Assembly (NCBI GenBank): GCA_002751075.1
Contig: NAOQ01000084.1
Coordinates: 105,780-138,279, forward strand
Source: Ichthyophonus hoferi
Taxonomy: Eukaryota > Opisthokonta > Ichthyosporea > Ichthyophonida > Ichthyophonidae
Direction of reading: 5' to 3'
Length of the DNA: 32,500 bases
The position numbers and the translations under genes are program-made. The notes below the pieces were generated by a model, which saw only the letters and a list, made by a program, of their open reading frames with translations, had not been told where the DNA came from and searched no databases. Every line of letters starts with the position of its first letter. Position 1 is the stretch's first letter. Shown here one piece after another: positions 1-12,156 of the stretch.

Positions 1-8
1 CCTTGCTG

Positions 9-14
9 TTTATT
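9..14 (-). terminator. Poly(A) signal of the left-edge minus-strand gene
   Basis: AATAAA on the minus strand, about 62 bases after the TGA at 76-78. Its spacing supports reading the 76-363 open frame as the 3' end of a real minus-strand gene. Confidence 0.5.
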
Positions 15-75
15 AAAGAGAACCTGCGGGTAAAATTGTAGATTGGTGTCTATAGGTAAAGGAGAGGTGGTTGGA

Positions 76-363
76 TCAAAAGTAAAGGACTTTTGGGTTT
101 TTAGAGAGAGTTATATGTTGTTGAGTGAAAGCGTGTGAGAAGGGCCCATAACCATCGAGAAAAGAATTTGACACGGATTTAAACGAATCTAGTGGAGCAA
201 TTGGTATGATCAAAGTTTCTTCGCTTGTGTGAGGTAAGTTCTTGTCATCGTATTTGGTATGCTGAGCTGCAATCATGGTATCTGCTGAATTTACACCAAT
301 TATTACACTTTTGGAGCTGTCGGTAGCAAATGGATAGATGCCTTGTAAGTATCTACAATACAT
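76..363 (-). CDS. Unrecognised protein, 3'-terminal exon or small single-exon gene
   Basis: A 95-codon open frame ends at TGA 76-78. Its composition is protein-like (SADTMIAAQHTKYDDKN, SFLDGYGPFSHAF) and free of the simple-sequence bias of surrounding DNA. Two models fit. It could be a single exon starting at ATG 361-363. It could also be a terminal exon starting after the acceptor tattgtag, so that coding begins at 352 with one base completing a split codon. The pyrimidine-rich sense-strand sequence just upstream (ttcctcc) slightly favours the second model. No membrane segment, known domain or catalytic motif is visible, and I do not recognise the family. The opposite strand carries two chance GTAAGT matches at 233 and 345, but no open frame there supports a plus-strand gene. 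The gene would be divergent from, or interleaved with, the plus-strand exons at 483-1092. Confidence 0.5.
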   Translation of the reverse strand: MYCRYLQGIYPFATDSSKSVIIGVNSADTMIAAQHTKYDDKNLPHTSEETLIIPIAPLDSFKSVSNSFLDGYGPFSHAFTQQHITLSKNPKVLYF

Positions 364-482
364 ATATAGGAGGAATGTGTGTGTGAATGAGATATACTAA
401 TCTCTGTTGTTTTTGCTCTATCGTCTGTTCTGTTTCTTGTTTAGGTTTCTGTTTGTGCTTGTTCATATTCTCTTTTAAACAG

Positions 483-1092
483 TTAATTTTTTAATTTTTT
501 GGTTCTCTAATTGGACGCCTGCCAATAGATTCCTATTTGACTGGAGACCTAATGTGAGTGCTTGCAAACTGTACATCAACAAATTAGTTTACACTACGTG
601 TTCATTTGGAATTAACAGTCTTGCAATTGCTCTTAACACTCTGAAGTTGTAGTAGATTTTTGGATCTCTTGTGATTGCAATTTGCAATCAGAAATTATGG
701 TTGTAACATTAATTAATTTCGATATTTTGTTTTTGTATAGCTATAAACATTTAATATTATTATTAACAATTGCATATGTAAACCTGAGAAAATAGTTCGT
801 GCACTGTTGGTATCAAACAGTTCAAGATCTACCAAAATTGAGCCAGCCAATGGTAGAAATCCTGCAGCTACATGATAAACCATTTCAGATCATAAGTTTT
901 GAAGCCCAGATAACACCGACCCGATTGCCAGTTTGCCGTAAACTACCTTGCCGGTACACAGGGGAACCCACAAAGGCCTTCTGGGGAAATGGCTATGCAT
1001 CTTCCAAAGAGTGCATAATATACGAGAGTATTTTATCAGAGTTAAAACAAGAAGTAAATGTTACTCGCCTGGTTAATATATTAAAATATTAA
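483..1092 (+). CDS. Unrecognised aromatic-rich protein, partial gene with two exons (483-550, 796-1092)
   Basis: The second exon follows an acceptor ending in aaaatag at 795, with TTC as its first codon. It runs 98 codons to TAA at 1090-1092, followed by AATAAA at 1177-1182. Residues visible include LSQPMVEILQLHDKPFQ, CRKLPCRYTGEPTKAFWG and YESILSELKQEVN. The first exon follows a strong pyrimidine tract ending in cag at 482. It encodes FWFSNWTPANRFLFDWRPN and ends at a consensus GTGAGT donor (551). Both junctions are phase 0, so the frame runs through. The 5' start is not found; an in-frame stop lies just before 483, so earlier exons or a different start are needed. A translation start at ATG 850 is possible for a shorter product. 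Homologous DNA in opposite orientation lies at about 9245-9640, and the tttgtatag and aaaatag boundaries are conserved there. I do not recognise the family. Confidence 0.45.
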
Positions 1093-1176
1093 TTGCATAT
1101 TCGAACATTGTATATAATAATATTATTAAGAAGGAATAATTAAATTATAATCGCGTTTCGAATCCCATGAAGCAAT

Positions 1177-1182
1177 AATAAA
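1177..1182 (+). terminator. Poly(A) signal
   Basis: AATAAA on the plus strand 85 bases after the TAA at 1090-1092, consistent with the end of the preceding gene. Confidence 0.35.
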
Positions 1183-1836
1183 AATTAATCCCGTATAAAA
1201 AGCAAGGGTAGGATTTGGTTATCATTGAAAACCTAGAAGAATCTCGAGTTGCTCCTATTTTGGTATATATACTTCCTTTCTTTCTTATTATCTATATAGT
1301 ATATTACTTACTATCCTTGACATAAAGATAAACAATTGATTACTGTATTTTTTTTTGTCAACGCTTGGTCTACTATCACAAATAAACAGTAGTTTACATT
1401 AGATTTAAAGGTAGCTGTGGCAACATTCACATTTCCAAATTCGTGATCTTTTAAGAACACAATCAACTAATATTTGACCAATCATGTTAAGATGCGCGTG
1501 TTGCCAGAACTTTGACTAAACTGTGTTTATTCGGCAACAATTATTAACAGATTAGATAATGCTGATTAATTTAATAATTTAATATGGTAAGGGTAGGACC
1601 GATACTAAATCAAGTATGGTAGTATCTATTCCATTATAACATCTTGATCATTGAAGCATAATATATAGCTAATAAAATCCTGAATTAATATTCATCCAGT
1701 TTGTCATTTGTTGATGTATTTTAAAGTTATGTATGCCGAGTCATTGAACACTCAAAATCAACCTAGTCTTGACTATTTCAGTTGTATCTTTAGCTGCTGA
1801 TAAGCAACTAACTATTGTCCTATAAATAGACTAATG

Positions 1837-1907
1837 GTTTTATTGGTTCATCATCAAAGCCAATTAAATTAGAAATATAAAACCATTACTGTTTGAACCA
1901 ATAAAAC
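1837..1907. repeat. Inverted repeat with 13-base arms
   Basis: The arm gttttattggttc at 1837-1849 is matched perfectly by its reverse complement at 1895-1907, leaving a loop of 45 bases. A second nested pair, taatggtttt and aaaaccatta, uses overlapping sequence. It could be a small hairpin or a relic of a terminal-inverted-repeat element. No flanking target duplication was recognised. Confidence 0.4.
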
Positions 1908-2817
1908 AATTCTGATAAAGAGATGTAACTGAACACTCTTTGGCTGATTTTGAAACAAATATAATTTAATGCAAAGCTAGATAAAGAGCTATTAAAATTT
2001 TAATGGTATCAGCAATCTATCTGGATTAAATTTTTGGTTGGTGAAGCAAAATTAAGGAACAACTTCTTCGTCACAGATCCTTCTTTTATCTTTTATACTG
2101 TAACCTTACCGCTTGTTATCAAAGATCGCCCAAACTAATGTATGAGATATAGATAAATAAATATACCGAAGCACCGAAGTTATTAGCTAGTGATTTGCGA
2201 ATACGGACTGAACTTCCGTCCATCTCTGAAACAGAGAAAAACCAAGTGTGCATTTGCACTCTGAAGGAGTTTTTCATGTTTTATATTGGATATAATTTAT
2301 ATTCTAAAGGAATGTTTTTATTGGATGGAATTTGTGCAAACAAATCCTGCAAAGTAAAATACATATATTAACCTAAAATCGGCACAATTTGCTATTTTAT
2401 GAGATCATATCTTATTAACCATATTTATTACGGTATTATTCTAACTGTTTGTATTGTTTTTAGTTTGAGTATTGCTTAATTAAAAAATTAATTCCATTTT
2501 ACCCTTATTTTGTTAATTATTAATTTTAAAAATTACAAGATGACTAATTGTTATTAAGACAAATAAAACCAATTAAATTAGGTAATAGCAACGTACTTTA
2601 TTTTAAAAACGTTAATATCATGATCCCATTTTAGCTGAGAGCTAAGTGCAATGGAATGTTTTTTAATCTACAAAAGGCTCTTCAAACACGTCATTCATAA
2701 TAGATTGGTTTGGCTCTCGGTTCAGATCAGTATAAAGTGATAGTTTACAGAAAAATAAAGTAAGGAAGAAAACAATAGCATCATGTTTTTTTATAGTGTA
2801 GCCATATTGTTATATTT

Positions 2818-2853
2818 ATCATGCATTAGCACAGTATCATGCATTAGCACAGT
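2818..2853. repeat. Perfect 18-base tandem duplication
   Basis: atcatgcattagcacagt occurs twice without interruption (2818-2835 and 2836-2853). The identical copies suggest a recent event. Confidence 0.8.
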
Positions 2854-3742
2854 CTATAGTGGGATTCTTCCTCTCCCTTTTTCCTGTATAAGAGATGTTG
2901 CTCTACTTTGCCCATCGCAGATTTATCTTGTTTTTAAGGTAAGTAGGGTATAGCTAATGTATTATGCGCACCTTTCCACTTATTTATTATGGAAAAACTA
3001 ATGGTAGTCTTGGTTTATATTTTTATGCTGAATTGTGGTAGGCTGGTGATTATTCTAACTGGAAAATGGTGGATAAATGCGAGTTAACGAGAGGTTTGTA
3101 GAAATGATACAAAGGTTATAAGTGTAAGAGAGAAAATATGCAATAGCTATTCTGATTAACATATGTTTTACGTTTTTAAGTACTCTTTTGAGTTTTTTTA
3201 AGTTCGCGAGCGTGTGGTATTTGATTTAGTTGTGTTTATTTCTAGTGTTTGAGATTCCACAGGACCAAGGATCTTCTGTATGACTTCCTAAGTAAAATGC
3301 CCGATTTTTATTTCTTTATAGACATACCATTAATTAGTACAAATGATAGGCGAATATATATGATTGCTCTGGTGTGTACATGTGTGTAAGTCAGAGTCTG
3401 GGGACAGAAAGAAAATCTAAAGATTGAGAAAAACAATGTACCTGTAAAACAATTACGTTTTCTATAACATATTATTTAAACTAAAATTAACCACGAGAAC
3501 AAGGATTGTCTATTCTAGCCTGTCTTAGATTATATATATAACATGATTCGATAATATTATCACAGTGAAGTTTTTTATTCCTATGTTCCACATCTCGTCA
3601 GTTTTTCTTTTCATCAGAATACCCGACCATGTAAAATATATTTTTAGCATTATTATGATCTGCATTGCTTCTTAGCAACGCAAATGGTTTGTTTTTATAT
3701 AGCAGACTTCAGAAATAACTCTACCTTTCATTAAACAACCCG

Positions 3743-5874
3743 ATGCTACAGCCCAATCCTACGAGTATTCCATGTTTTCAAAATCACAAGGACGATATAA
3801 GCCAATGTTGTCGCAAATATCTTGACCATAAGCATCATCCGGAGGAAAACACAACCTTGCCTGTAATCCCTAACCAAGAAGTCCCTAACCATGAAATCGG
3901 CCTTGTGCCTGTTGGATTTTTCAATCCTTTCGGGGGAGACAGTATGCCGCAAAACATGGAAGAGGTAAGGATCGCTGGCCTGGTACATTAAAGATAAATA
4001 TGAGATTTTCAATAATATTGGCTGGACATATTTTTTATATTTTCATACTCACTAAGGACTATTTTATAACTATGAGTGTATAAGAGCTTGTGCTATTTAA
4101 ATTCAGAAAGAGTAAATGAGAAAGAAAACAATTCGAAGGACTGACCATAACTCTTTCCCTGACCCAGGCACATCCGATTACAAGGTTAGACATGGACCTT
4201 TTCCGCAACTGCCATTTAGATCGTTTGAAATTATGCCCTGGGCTACCCCCCCCCTTCACAGCTAGTATACTTTTCAACGCTCCCTGCATTACCGATAACA
4301 TTAAAAATATGTCTAGGGAGTGTCGCCGCATGCGTAACCAATTTGTTAAAGGATCAAGACATTTTGAAGTGCATGTCAATATTAAGGTTATCGGAGCTTG
4401 CACCAAGGATAAGGTATGGTAGAGATAAAAGAGATTACTGTTTTACTGTATTATACATCACTTAGTCTACCACTTGTACACACTTATTATTCCCAGATAC
4501 GTAATATCGAGCTTACTTTAGATATTATTAATAGGACAGCACCTACCGAGACAAGCTTCATTTGTTGATAGTCTTATTTCCTATCAGAATTTTATTACGC
4601 AGATTATTTGCCCTGGAGTTTAAAAAGTAGATACCAATCTACCAGCAATTCAATGTCAGTACAGTAAAGCAACATGTAGTCCACATACATACTCTTTTAT
4701 ATAGATTTCTTTGTGAAATCCCTACCCGTGTCTTAAGAAGTGAAGTCAATTATTTAGTTGCACCATCGTTTTAACCAGGACAACCCCTCAGTAACCCTAT
4801 CCTAACCTCCCTATCCCCCATACGTACAGGCCAATCTCTGTTCTAATGAACATATAGGCCGAACCCCCAAGGAGCTCTTCACTAATAAGTGCATTATTGA
4901 CAATGTTTCCAAGTTGACCATACCCTGCAGAATGGCTTATGGGATATACAAAGCTATCGAGTCCAGCAAGGTGGTATCCGTTCAGGTGAGTCTAGTTTAC
5001 TTTTACGCTTGAGCATGCTATGGTTTATGTACCAACCCTACCAGTTTCATCATATCGTTGTAAACAATGGTGATTGGGGGCGTAATAGCAGTCAAGAAAG
5101 AGGCGAAGGGCATAAGAGAATAAGAGATAAGATTTGCACCAAGACCTGAATTAACGAAAAAATAGCATTTATGGAAAACTAATGATAGCAGGGGAACATG
5201 TAAGTCTCATCTCAAGTAATCTAATCCTGGCTAACCATAACTTGTTTATTGTTTATCATAGGCCCTGGGTACCGTAGAAGATGATCCCTCAATTAATTTA
5301 CAGTATGAGCCTCATCACCGCCTACATGTCCCTTCTTTGCATTTCCGAAGCCGGATAGTATGTATATATTGTATTGTAACCTACGCATACTTAGATTGTC
5401 ATCCTAAATTATTAGTGACTTTTGTTTCATTTCATCCTTTATATGCATGTAATAGCTTTACAAGATGTTTGGAGCAGTATCTGGTACTGTAGTTCATACG
5501 TAATGTCATAGTTAGTACACAAAGGTAGAGTAAGTGAGGGAGGAGAATGAGGCGATGCTCAGTAGAAAGGCTTGGAAAGGAGAAAAGTAGATCTTGATAA
5601 AACGAACAAGACAAAGCTTCCTGTATTGACTATTATTATCCTCATACAGGAACGCTTTGGCCTTCTCATGGGTATTACAGTCGTGTTTGGCCTCCTAAGT
5701 GCTTTCGCTATATACAATGTGATCCGTGTTATAACTTTAAACTCGACAGAAGAAGTTAGCAACACCCTCTCAAAGGCAGAAGTGGCTGATTCAGACTCTA
5801 GTTCCAAAGTGATTGATTTAGACTCTATTTCTATCGATAATTTATTGGTCCAGAACGAGACAGATAAAGTCTAG
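3743..5874 (+). CDS. Single-pass membrane protein of unknown family, five exons
   Basis: The exons are 3743-3964, 4168-4413, 4830-4985, 5262-5357 and 5650-5874. They have donors gtaagg, gtatgg, gtgagt and gtatgt, and acceptors cccag, tacag, catag and tacag. All junctions are phase 0, giving 314 residues. The first two-thirds is a cysteine-containing soluble region (SQCCRKYL, NCHLDRLKLCPG, NAPCI, CTKDKANLC, CIID, IPCRMAYG). N-glycosylation sequons (NTT, NMS, NVS) suggest a luminal or extracellular domain. One hydrophobic segment follows (GLLMGITVVFGLLSAFAIY, about residues 244-262). The tail is acidic and serine-rich (DSDSSSKVIDLDSISID). No signal peptide is visible from ATG 3743. A good acceptor (gatgctacag) lies nine bases inside, so exon 1 may really start at 3752 behind missing upstream exons. 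Cdc50/TMEM30 and Erv41/46 were considered; neither pattern matches. Family unknown. Confidence 0.65.
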
Positions 5875-6146
5875 ACCAATAGGCAGTAGTCAGTATTTTC
5901 ATCCATGCTAACCATATATTATGTATGTTTTTAATATACATGGTTACAGATTAATCCTAACTACCTGGTAGTATGGCTAGCCAGTATGACTGACAATACA
6001 TATATAGTAAGGACGGAGATATATTCGTATGGATGCATTATTTATTCCCATTTTACGATTTGTCCCATTATACATAACACCTTGTGCAGTTTCAATCATC
6101 TGCCACATTCTGGAAGTCAATGATGGCTATACGATATCGAAAGACT

Positions 6147-6163
6147 AATAAAGATAAAATAAA
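6147..6163 (+). terminator. Paired poly(A) signals of the membrane-protein gene
   Basis: AATAAA occurs at 6147-6152 and again at 6158-6163 on the plus strand, about 275 bases after the TAG at 5872-5874. The doubled hexamer is a reasonable candidate 3' end, though chance is high in AT-rich DNA. Confidence 0.3.
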
Positions 6164-7299
6164 GAATATCTTACATAGTACAATTATAATATTTATTACT
6201 TATATGTATGTATGTATCTATACCACAATTTGTATAAAGTAACTCATGTACATGCATTTGCCGTATATGGGCACATTTCGTAGGCCAAGTACCCTGTAGG
6301 ATGTAGGGGAATACACCCGAGTTAGTACACCCTCATATATTAATTTATGGTATTGTATATTATACTACATTATAATATATAGTATATTTATCTACTACAT
6401 GCCTTCTAATTGTTCTGTCACCCATCCGGGAGGGACAATGCTAAGGTAATACAATGACATATAGGATTCTATCATAAAAAATCATCAAAATCTAAAGATT
6501 GGACTCTTATTGGCTTATAGGACAGCTATCAATAGAATGAGGTATCCATCATTCGTATGGAAACCAAAATCAAGTTATGAGATTGAATGATTAAAATTTA
6601 AAATGAGAGACTCTGGGAGGGAGGCGTAGACTTTAGTAAGAGGATATAATATAATATATTAGAAAGGGTAAGGTAATAGGATAATAAGATACGTAGTAGG
6701 GAAATTAAAACATGGCTGTGGCCAATTACATAGACTAATAAGCATTGACAATAGCATCATTGGATGAAAATTAGGTGGCAATAAAGGATACAGTCCTTAT
6801 ACCCAATAGGGATATATATGATAGCTATACAAGCATGTTTTAACTTATATTTGATACATACTTGGTACATATTACTGTGATGGTGATTGTAGCTCTGCAA
6901 ATCGTTGCATTAATCGTGTGTGTGAGAGAACAAACTTGGACACACAGTTGCGCATGCAAAGGTCCTGTAAGGGGTAGGATGGGGTGTAGTTGGTTTATTG
7001 GCTAAATATTTGTAGGCAGGTTTTGTGTGCTGAGAGATAACTAAGGTACTTATAGACGTGACAATGTACGTGTATGATAATATATATATTTGTGTATGTA
7101 AATATATGATAGTATGTCTGACAGTATATATGATAGTATAATATTATGTACGTATATATGTATAGAGAGGTATGTGTATGCATGTAGTCCAAATGTGACT
7201 TAGAAGGCAAGTGACAATTGGGACAAGACTAGCACACAAATACATAAATTTATGCATATACATACGTTCTCTTACTACAATATGGGAGATAAGGGAAAG

Positions 7300-7302
<3 letters not shown>

Positions 7303-7331
<29 letters not shown>
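7303..7331. repeat. GATA tetranucleotide microsatellite
   Basis: About seven uninterrupted GATA units. Confidence 0.85.
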
Positions 7332-9244
7332 CAAGGTATTACAGTATAAGTATATAAAGGTTTCTCATGTAGATATACCATTATTTCCAAAATGCTGTAA
7401 TGGTATATTCTACTCTATCTCTTACTAGACATAGTCACGTGACCTACTTCTTTAGGGACCAATGCACGGCCACCAAAGTCATCAACACAATCAGAAAAAC
7501 ACTTAGAGGTGATGGAATTGTATAGTCTGAGTTGATCTTGTATCTATAGGTGTACGGGGAGACGGAGAGAGAGAGGGAGGGAGGAGGGAGAAAAGAATTA
7601 GATATTTAGAAAGGGGAGGAGATACATGTATGGCAGTGGGTATATGGCTAGGTGTGGGTATGATTGATATGTGTAATAGAGCTAGATATATATCTGTGCT
7701 GTAGGTGTGCTAATTAATAACAGTATAAGGGGTTAGTGAAGGTACAGAAATAGTGTAGGAAATAACACTAAAGGTAATTAGAGTATAGGAAAATATTAAT
7801 ATTAATAGGTAACTATATATAAACAGCTAGATCTATATCATATCCCCACTTCATTTCACTATAACTTATATCTTGTTTCTCTAGTAGCTTAGTAACCAAC
7901 CTTGAAGTAATCCTATTACCTTTCCTCTTACCTTCTATTCTACCTTCTATTCAAACTATTGTTAAGCCCCACAACTCTCCCTCTCCTAATATAATATCAC
8001 CACACCCCACCTATTTACATGAATATACATATACATATAACCTATACCTCCTCCTCCTTCTCCACATACACACACACCTGTTTCTTTTCAAGAATGCCCT
8101 CAAGCTCTTTCTGCTCAGCGGCTGACAAACTCATGGTGCCTATCTATTTAGAAAGAGAGGCAGGAAAAGAGAAAAAAAATATTTTAAGTGCACACAGACC
8201 ATAATAAATATATATACAACAGCTTGTACCATAGTCGTTAAGCCAAAGTTTGGTTTTCATTGTGTTTTCATTATATATATATATTCCAGTTGATTTCTTT
8301 ATCTATAAAGTATATAGCTACATATTTGTCACACACTTATATATATAGTGTGAGTGTTATACTCTAGTATGCAGTATCTCTTTGCAAGTGCAGAGAATAT
8401 TAATGTATTATTAGTGCATACGTAAGGAGTGCTTGCATAATTACCCAGGCCTATATTAGAGTGTATATTCTCAATCATTATTACCCACTTAACCACTAAA
8501 GATCATTTATTTATATCATCTTTATACTTATCACTCTCCCTCCTTCCCGTTTCCCCTCTCCACACCACACCATACTTTATTATTGTTGTTGATAATACAA
8601 ATACATCAATCCAATAACAATAATCCGTCTATAATATACCATGATGCCCAGGCAAAGCCTTTTTCTCTCTAGCAAATGATATTTTAAGATATTCCATGAT
8701 AAGCAGGATTATTCATAAAATATTATGAAATTACATAATTAATTCTATATATATGCAAATATTCATGTTTTATGACATGTACCTCGAAATTCGTACCAAA
8801 AACAATTTGGTCTATAATGGGAGTGTTATTTTGGCAGATATATATAATATATCAACAATATTATATTATAAAGATATTATTATAAAATATAATTAATATT
8901 AACATCTACAAGCGATTAAGATATATTAAAAATAATAATATAATATATATATATATATGTTAGTAATATAAAATAGAAATAGTAATATACCGTAAAGATA
9001 TTATGAGAAAGATAGTTAAAATCAAGTTTCTAGTATGGCCTGTTTTATTCAAATTTTTTAGTTGCATAACAACACACCAGCGTATAATTATATTAGTATA
9101 GTATTATATTACCCCATTATTGTATTATTATACCTTCATACTACCATTCTATTATTTTATTAATATTGTGTTTTAATAATAGTACACTATCGTATTATGC
9201 CGTCCTAGCATCCTATCATTGTATGTTAATATAATAATTTAATG

Positions 9245-9640
9245 TTTTGTTTAATTTTGTTGAGAATAATAAGTAGAGACAGGAGTGTTCCTATGGCCTA
9301 TATTCCTTCAGAAGGAGAGATAATCCTGAATTAGGGTGGGTTTTAACATGTCCCTTTGCATATACGGAGTACAGTTATGTTTAGCAGGACTTGTCTTAGG
9401 ATATCTAGTCTAAGCAGTCTGTTATCTGGACCCTAAAACATAATCTGAAATGGCTACCATATAGTCGCAGGGCCTCTGCCATTGGCTGGTTCAATTTTGA
9501 TCGATCATCTTGGATTGCCACTCAAGATCAACTGATTACACCTAACTATTTTTCTAGATTACTACATACGTAATAATAATTGCTAATAATATTAAATGAT
9601 TTTAGCTCTATGAAGAAACACAAATTAATTAAGTACTCCT
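9245..9640 (-). pseudogene. Degenerate inverted paralog of the 483-1092 gene segment
   Basis: Read on the minus strand, this segment aligns with plus-strand 712 to about 1070. Shared blocks include catttaatattatta, the aaaatagtt boundary, aaaattga.ccagccaatgg, atttcaga, and ccagataaca. At protein level LNQPMAEALRLYGSHFRL matches LSQPMVEILQLHDKPFQI, followed by QIT in both. The matching includes the pyrimidine-rich DNA before the exon, so this is a copy of genomic DNA, not of a spliced message. The reading frame closes soon after QIT and later alignment needs gaps, so the copy looks broken. The minus-strand open frame at 9733-9945, directly upstream in its orientation, may belong to the same relic (SFIFCALGAMSQSLLN resembles SFGINSLAIALNTLK near 612), but this is weak. 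Confidence 0.5.
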
Positions 9641-10985
9641 TTGTTAACACCCCGCCTTGGCCTAGGCGAATCATTTCATGTAGGGCGTAGGAAAAATGAA
9701 AAATTAATATGAAAAGAACCTTACCATGGTGACTACTTAACTGTAGGCTTATGGCTCACTAAAAGAACTAGATAATACCTTATGACGTTCAGAAGTGACT
9801 GTGACATGGCACCCAATGCACAAAAAATGAAGGATAGATGACCAGACTGTACGATAAATGTTGCTGTTTGCTCTGGCTCTGGCTCTGGCATCTGACAGTC
9901 GGCAGCTGAGACGCTATGTGGGTGTTGCCTAGATATTTTGTACATTACTTTGGTGCCACTTTGAAGATGAATATGTTCCTAATATAGAATATTTGCTAAT
10001 ATATAGATTGCTGCTTATGCAAAAAGTGCTTAAAAATACTGTCTGACCTAAATTGTAATATACAACTCATGTTTCGTTAATTGACAACTTAGAACAGAAA
10101 TACAGTGCCTGCTCCACTTGTCAGGTAACTTTAACCATGATATGACCCTAATTGGTATTAGATATGTGTTTAATAATTTGGAAGTATAGGCAGGCTTTCT
10201 AGCTGTAACATATAATCCTTCTCGAGTCTCTTGCCTTATCGTTCAGTCATAATGACAAAGACTATGTTATAATCTATCACACAGGGATTTTTGTTTTGGG
10301 CATAGTATCATTTGCTTAAAAACAGAATTTGGTTTTTGTTATTGATATAAATTACAAGAATAAGATTCTAATCGTATGAAAAAAAGGACTATTTATAATA
10401 ACAAATAAACAATAAAGAACCTCAATACAAACAAGATATCAAACAAAACAAAAAACAAAAATATAATAGAAAGCAAGTCTTGGGCCTTTGTTTTTCTTCT
10501 TTATTCTGGTGGTCATGTTCCCTTACTGTATTCTGAGTAAAGTTATTTCATACCCACTTTGCCGCGTAAAATATTTCATGCTGGTGTATGTAAATCACTT
10601 ACATAAGAGGGAGGTTGGACAATAGTGAACTATATTAGTATAATATACTAAACTATAATGTATTATAACAAATATATCATAGTATAACATACTACGGTAT
10701 AATTCCAAACCATGCCTACCCCTCTCCCCTATTCTCCAAAGGTCTCTCCTAAGATTAAGATTTGATCATAAACTTAACGTATGTTTAAATATTATATTGA
10801 ACCAATTGCAATACAGTATTAAGATTGGATAAAGACAAAAAATAAAACTGAACCAGTAAGCTAATAATAATAAACGAAGATAATACTATTAACTAAGAGA
10901 TAAAAAAATTAAGTATACCATTAAAATATAGATAATCTAGCATTTTTCTGGTATAATTATCCCTAAAATGTAGTTAGATTTACTA
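9641..10985. other. Non-coding right part of the convergent intergenic region
   Basis: It contains the minus-strand open frame 9733-9945, possibly an exon remnant, with PEPEPE from a CTCTGG repeat near 9873-9890. It also contains AATAAA on the minus strand at 10499-10504, about 480 bases after the Spt20 stop. Nothing else can be supported. Confidence 0.4.
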
Positions 10986-12117
10986 CTACCATTTCTTTTG
11001 CATTTGACCAATGATAGGTGGAGTTTTGTTTTTATCTCCACCTATGGTAGCATTGGGTAAAGGGGCGGTCGGGGGTACGGAGGGAGATTTTGGAGTAGAT
11101 TGTGATTGGTTTAGAGTAGGCTTAGAGAGGGGATTGTGAAGGTGATGGGTCTGGATAATTGGTGGAAAGTCAGGATTAGTGCTGGGATGATGTAGTGATT
11201 ACTATGATTAGTATGAGAGTGAAAAGAAAAGGAAGGAGAAGGTTGCTACAGAGAGATAAGACACATAAAGAAGGAGATTGTGGTTGTTATATGTATGTAG
11301 GATAGTATGTAAGATAATATGTATGATAGTATGTAGTATAAAATGTAGGATAGTATGTAGGATAGTATATATGGTAGTAAGCATATAAGATGTTACATGA
11401 TTTTACAAGCCCTAATAGAAACATACACATAGGTACGTATAAAAATGCACACATACACATATGGCTATACCTCCATCCTACACTCAATACAAGTAAACAA
11501 ATCCTTATGCTCACCTGGGCTGTGGTTGGTCTAGGCTGGTGGAGGAGGAGGAGTCTCTGTTGTTCCTGCAGCACCTGTTGTTGATATAGTAATTGTTGGT
11601 GTTGTTGCTGTCTTAGTAGTTGTTGTTGCTGCATGGAAGGTAGTGCAGTGGCGGTAGTGCCCGACCCGCTGGACAATGTTCTAATAGCTGAGAGAGCATT
11701 AGAAGGCGTAGATACAGTAGGTACCGCAGGGGAGGCTGTGTCTGCGCCTGTGACTGCCTTGCCTATAGACAGGTTAGCGGAGTGGTTGGATGCTTTCTGT
11801 GCTGAAGCCACGGTAGAGGTAGAAGTAGAGGTCTTTGTAATCCCGGTAGTGTTACTGGTAGGAGATTGGGTTGTAACAGAAGTGGATAAAGGCAATGCAC
11901 CATGAGGATTTGCAGTCATCTGTATACCCTGGGTACTGGTGTGAAACATTGATTGATGGGATACAAATTGTGGGGCTGGTTGTGGTGAGGGGGTAGGTGT
12001 GGTTGCTATGGCACCTTTAAGGGCTGCTGATTTGTGTAGAGGGGATGGGAGGGGAAGAGGGCCAATTAGAATCATATGTCCTTTTGATGGTATTCCATAT
12101 ATTTATATATTATTGCC

Positions 12118-12156
<39 letters not shown>

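Larger units (their letters stand above)
1183..3742. other. Stretch with no convincing gene
   Basis: About 2.6 kb of AT-rich sequence with no convincing open frame. It holds the inverted repeat at 1837-1907 and the 18-base direct duplication at 2818-2853. It also has one possible short coding exon at 2895-2938: ATG, then a hydrophobic stretch MLLYFAHRRFILFL, then a consensus GTAAGT donor. A possible following exon lies at 3263-3291, but its end phase does not join in frame to the membrane-protein gene at 3743, so neither was called. Confidence 0.4.
5875..9244. other. Non-coding left part of a convergent intergenic region
   Basis: No convincing exon was seen on either strand. The sequence is AT-rich with runs of TATA/ATATAT (for example around 8820-8960), a GATA array at 7303-7331 and short GTAT/TGTA-rich patches near 6200 and 7140. 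It lies downstream of both the membrane-protein gene and, beyond the degenerate copy, the Spt20 gene, so it should mainly hold 3' ends. Confidence 0.45.

Noticed and set aside
1150-1175. tRNA-like TTCGAATCC box
   Set aside because: The flanking bases cannot form a T-arm stem, and no matching A box or acceptor stem is present.
5572-5649. Upstream extension of the last exon of the membrane-protein gene to ATG 5572
   Set aside because: A good acceptor at 5649 and phase continuity from exon 4 show that this part is intron.
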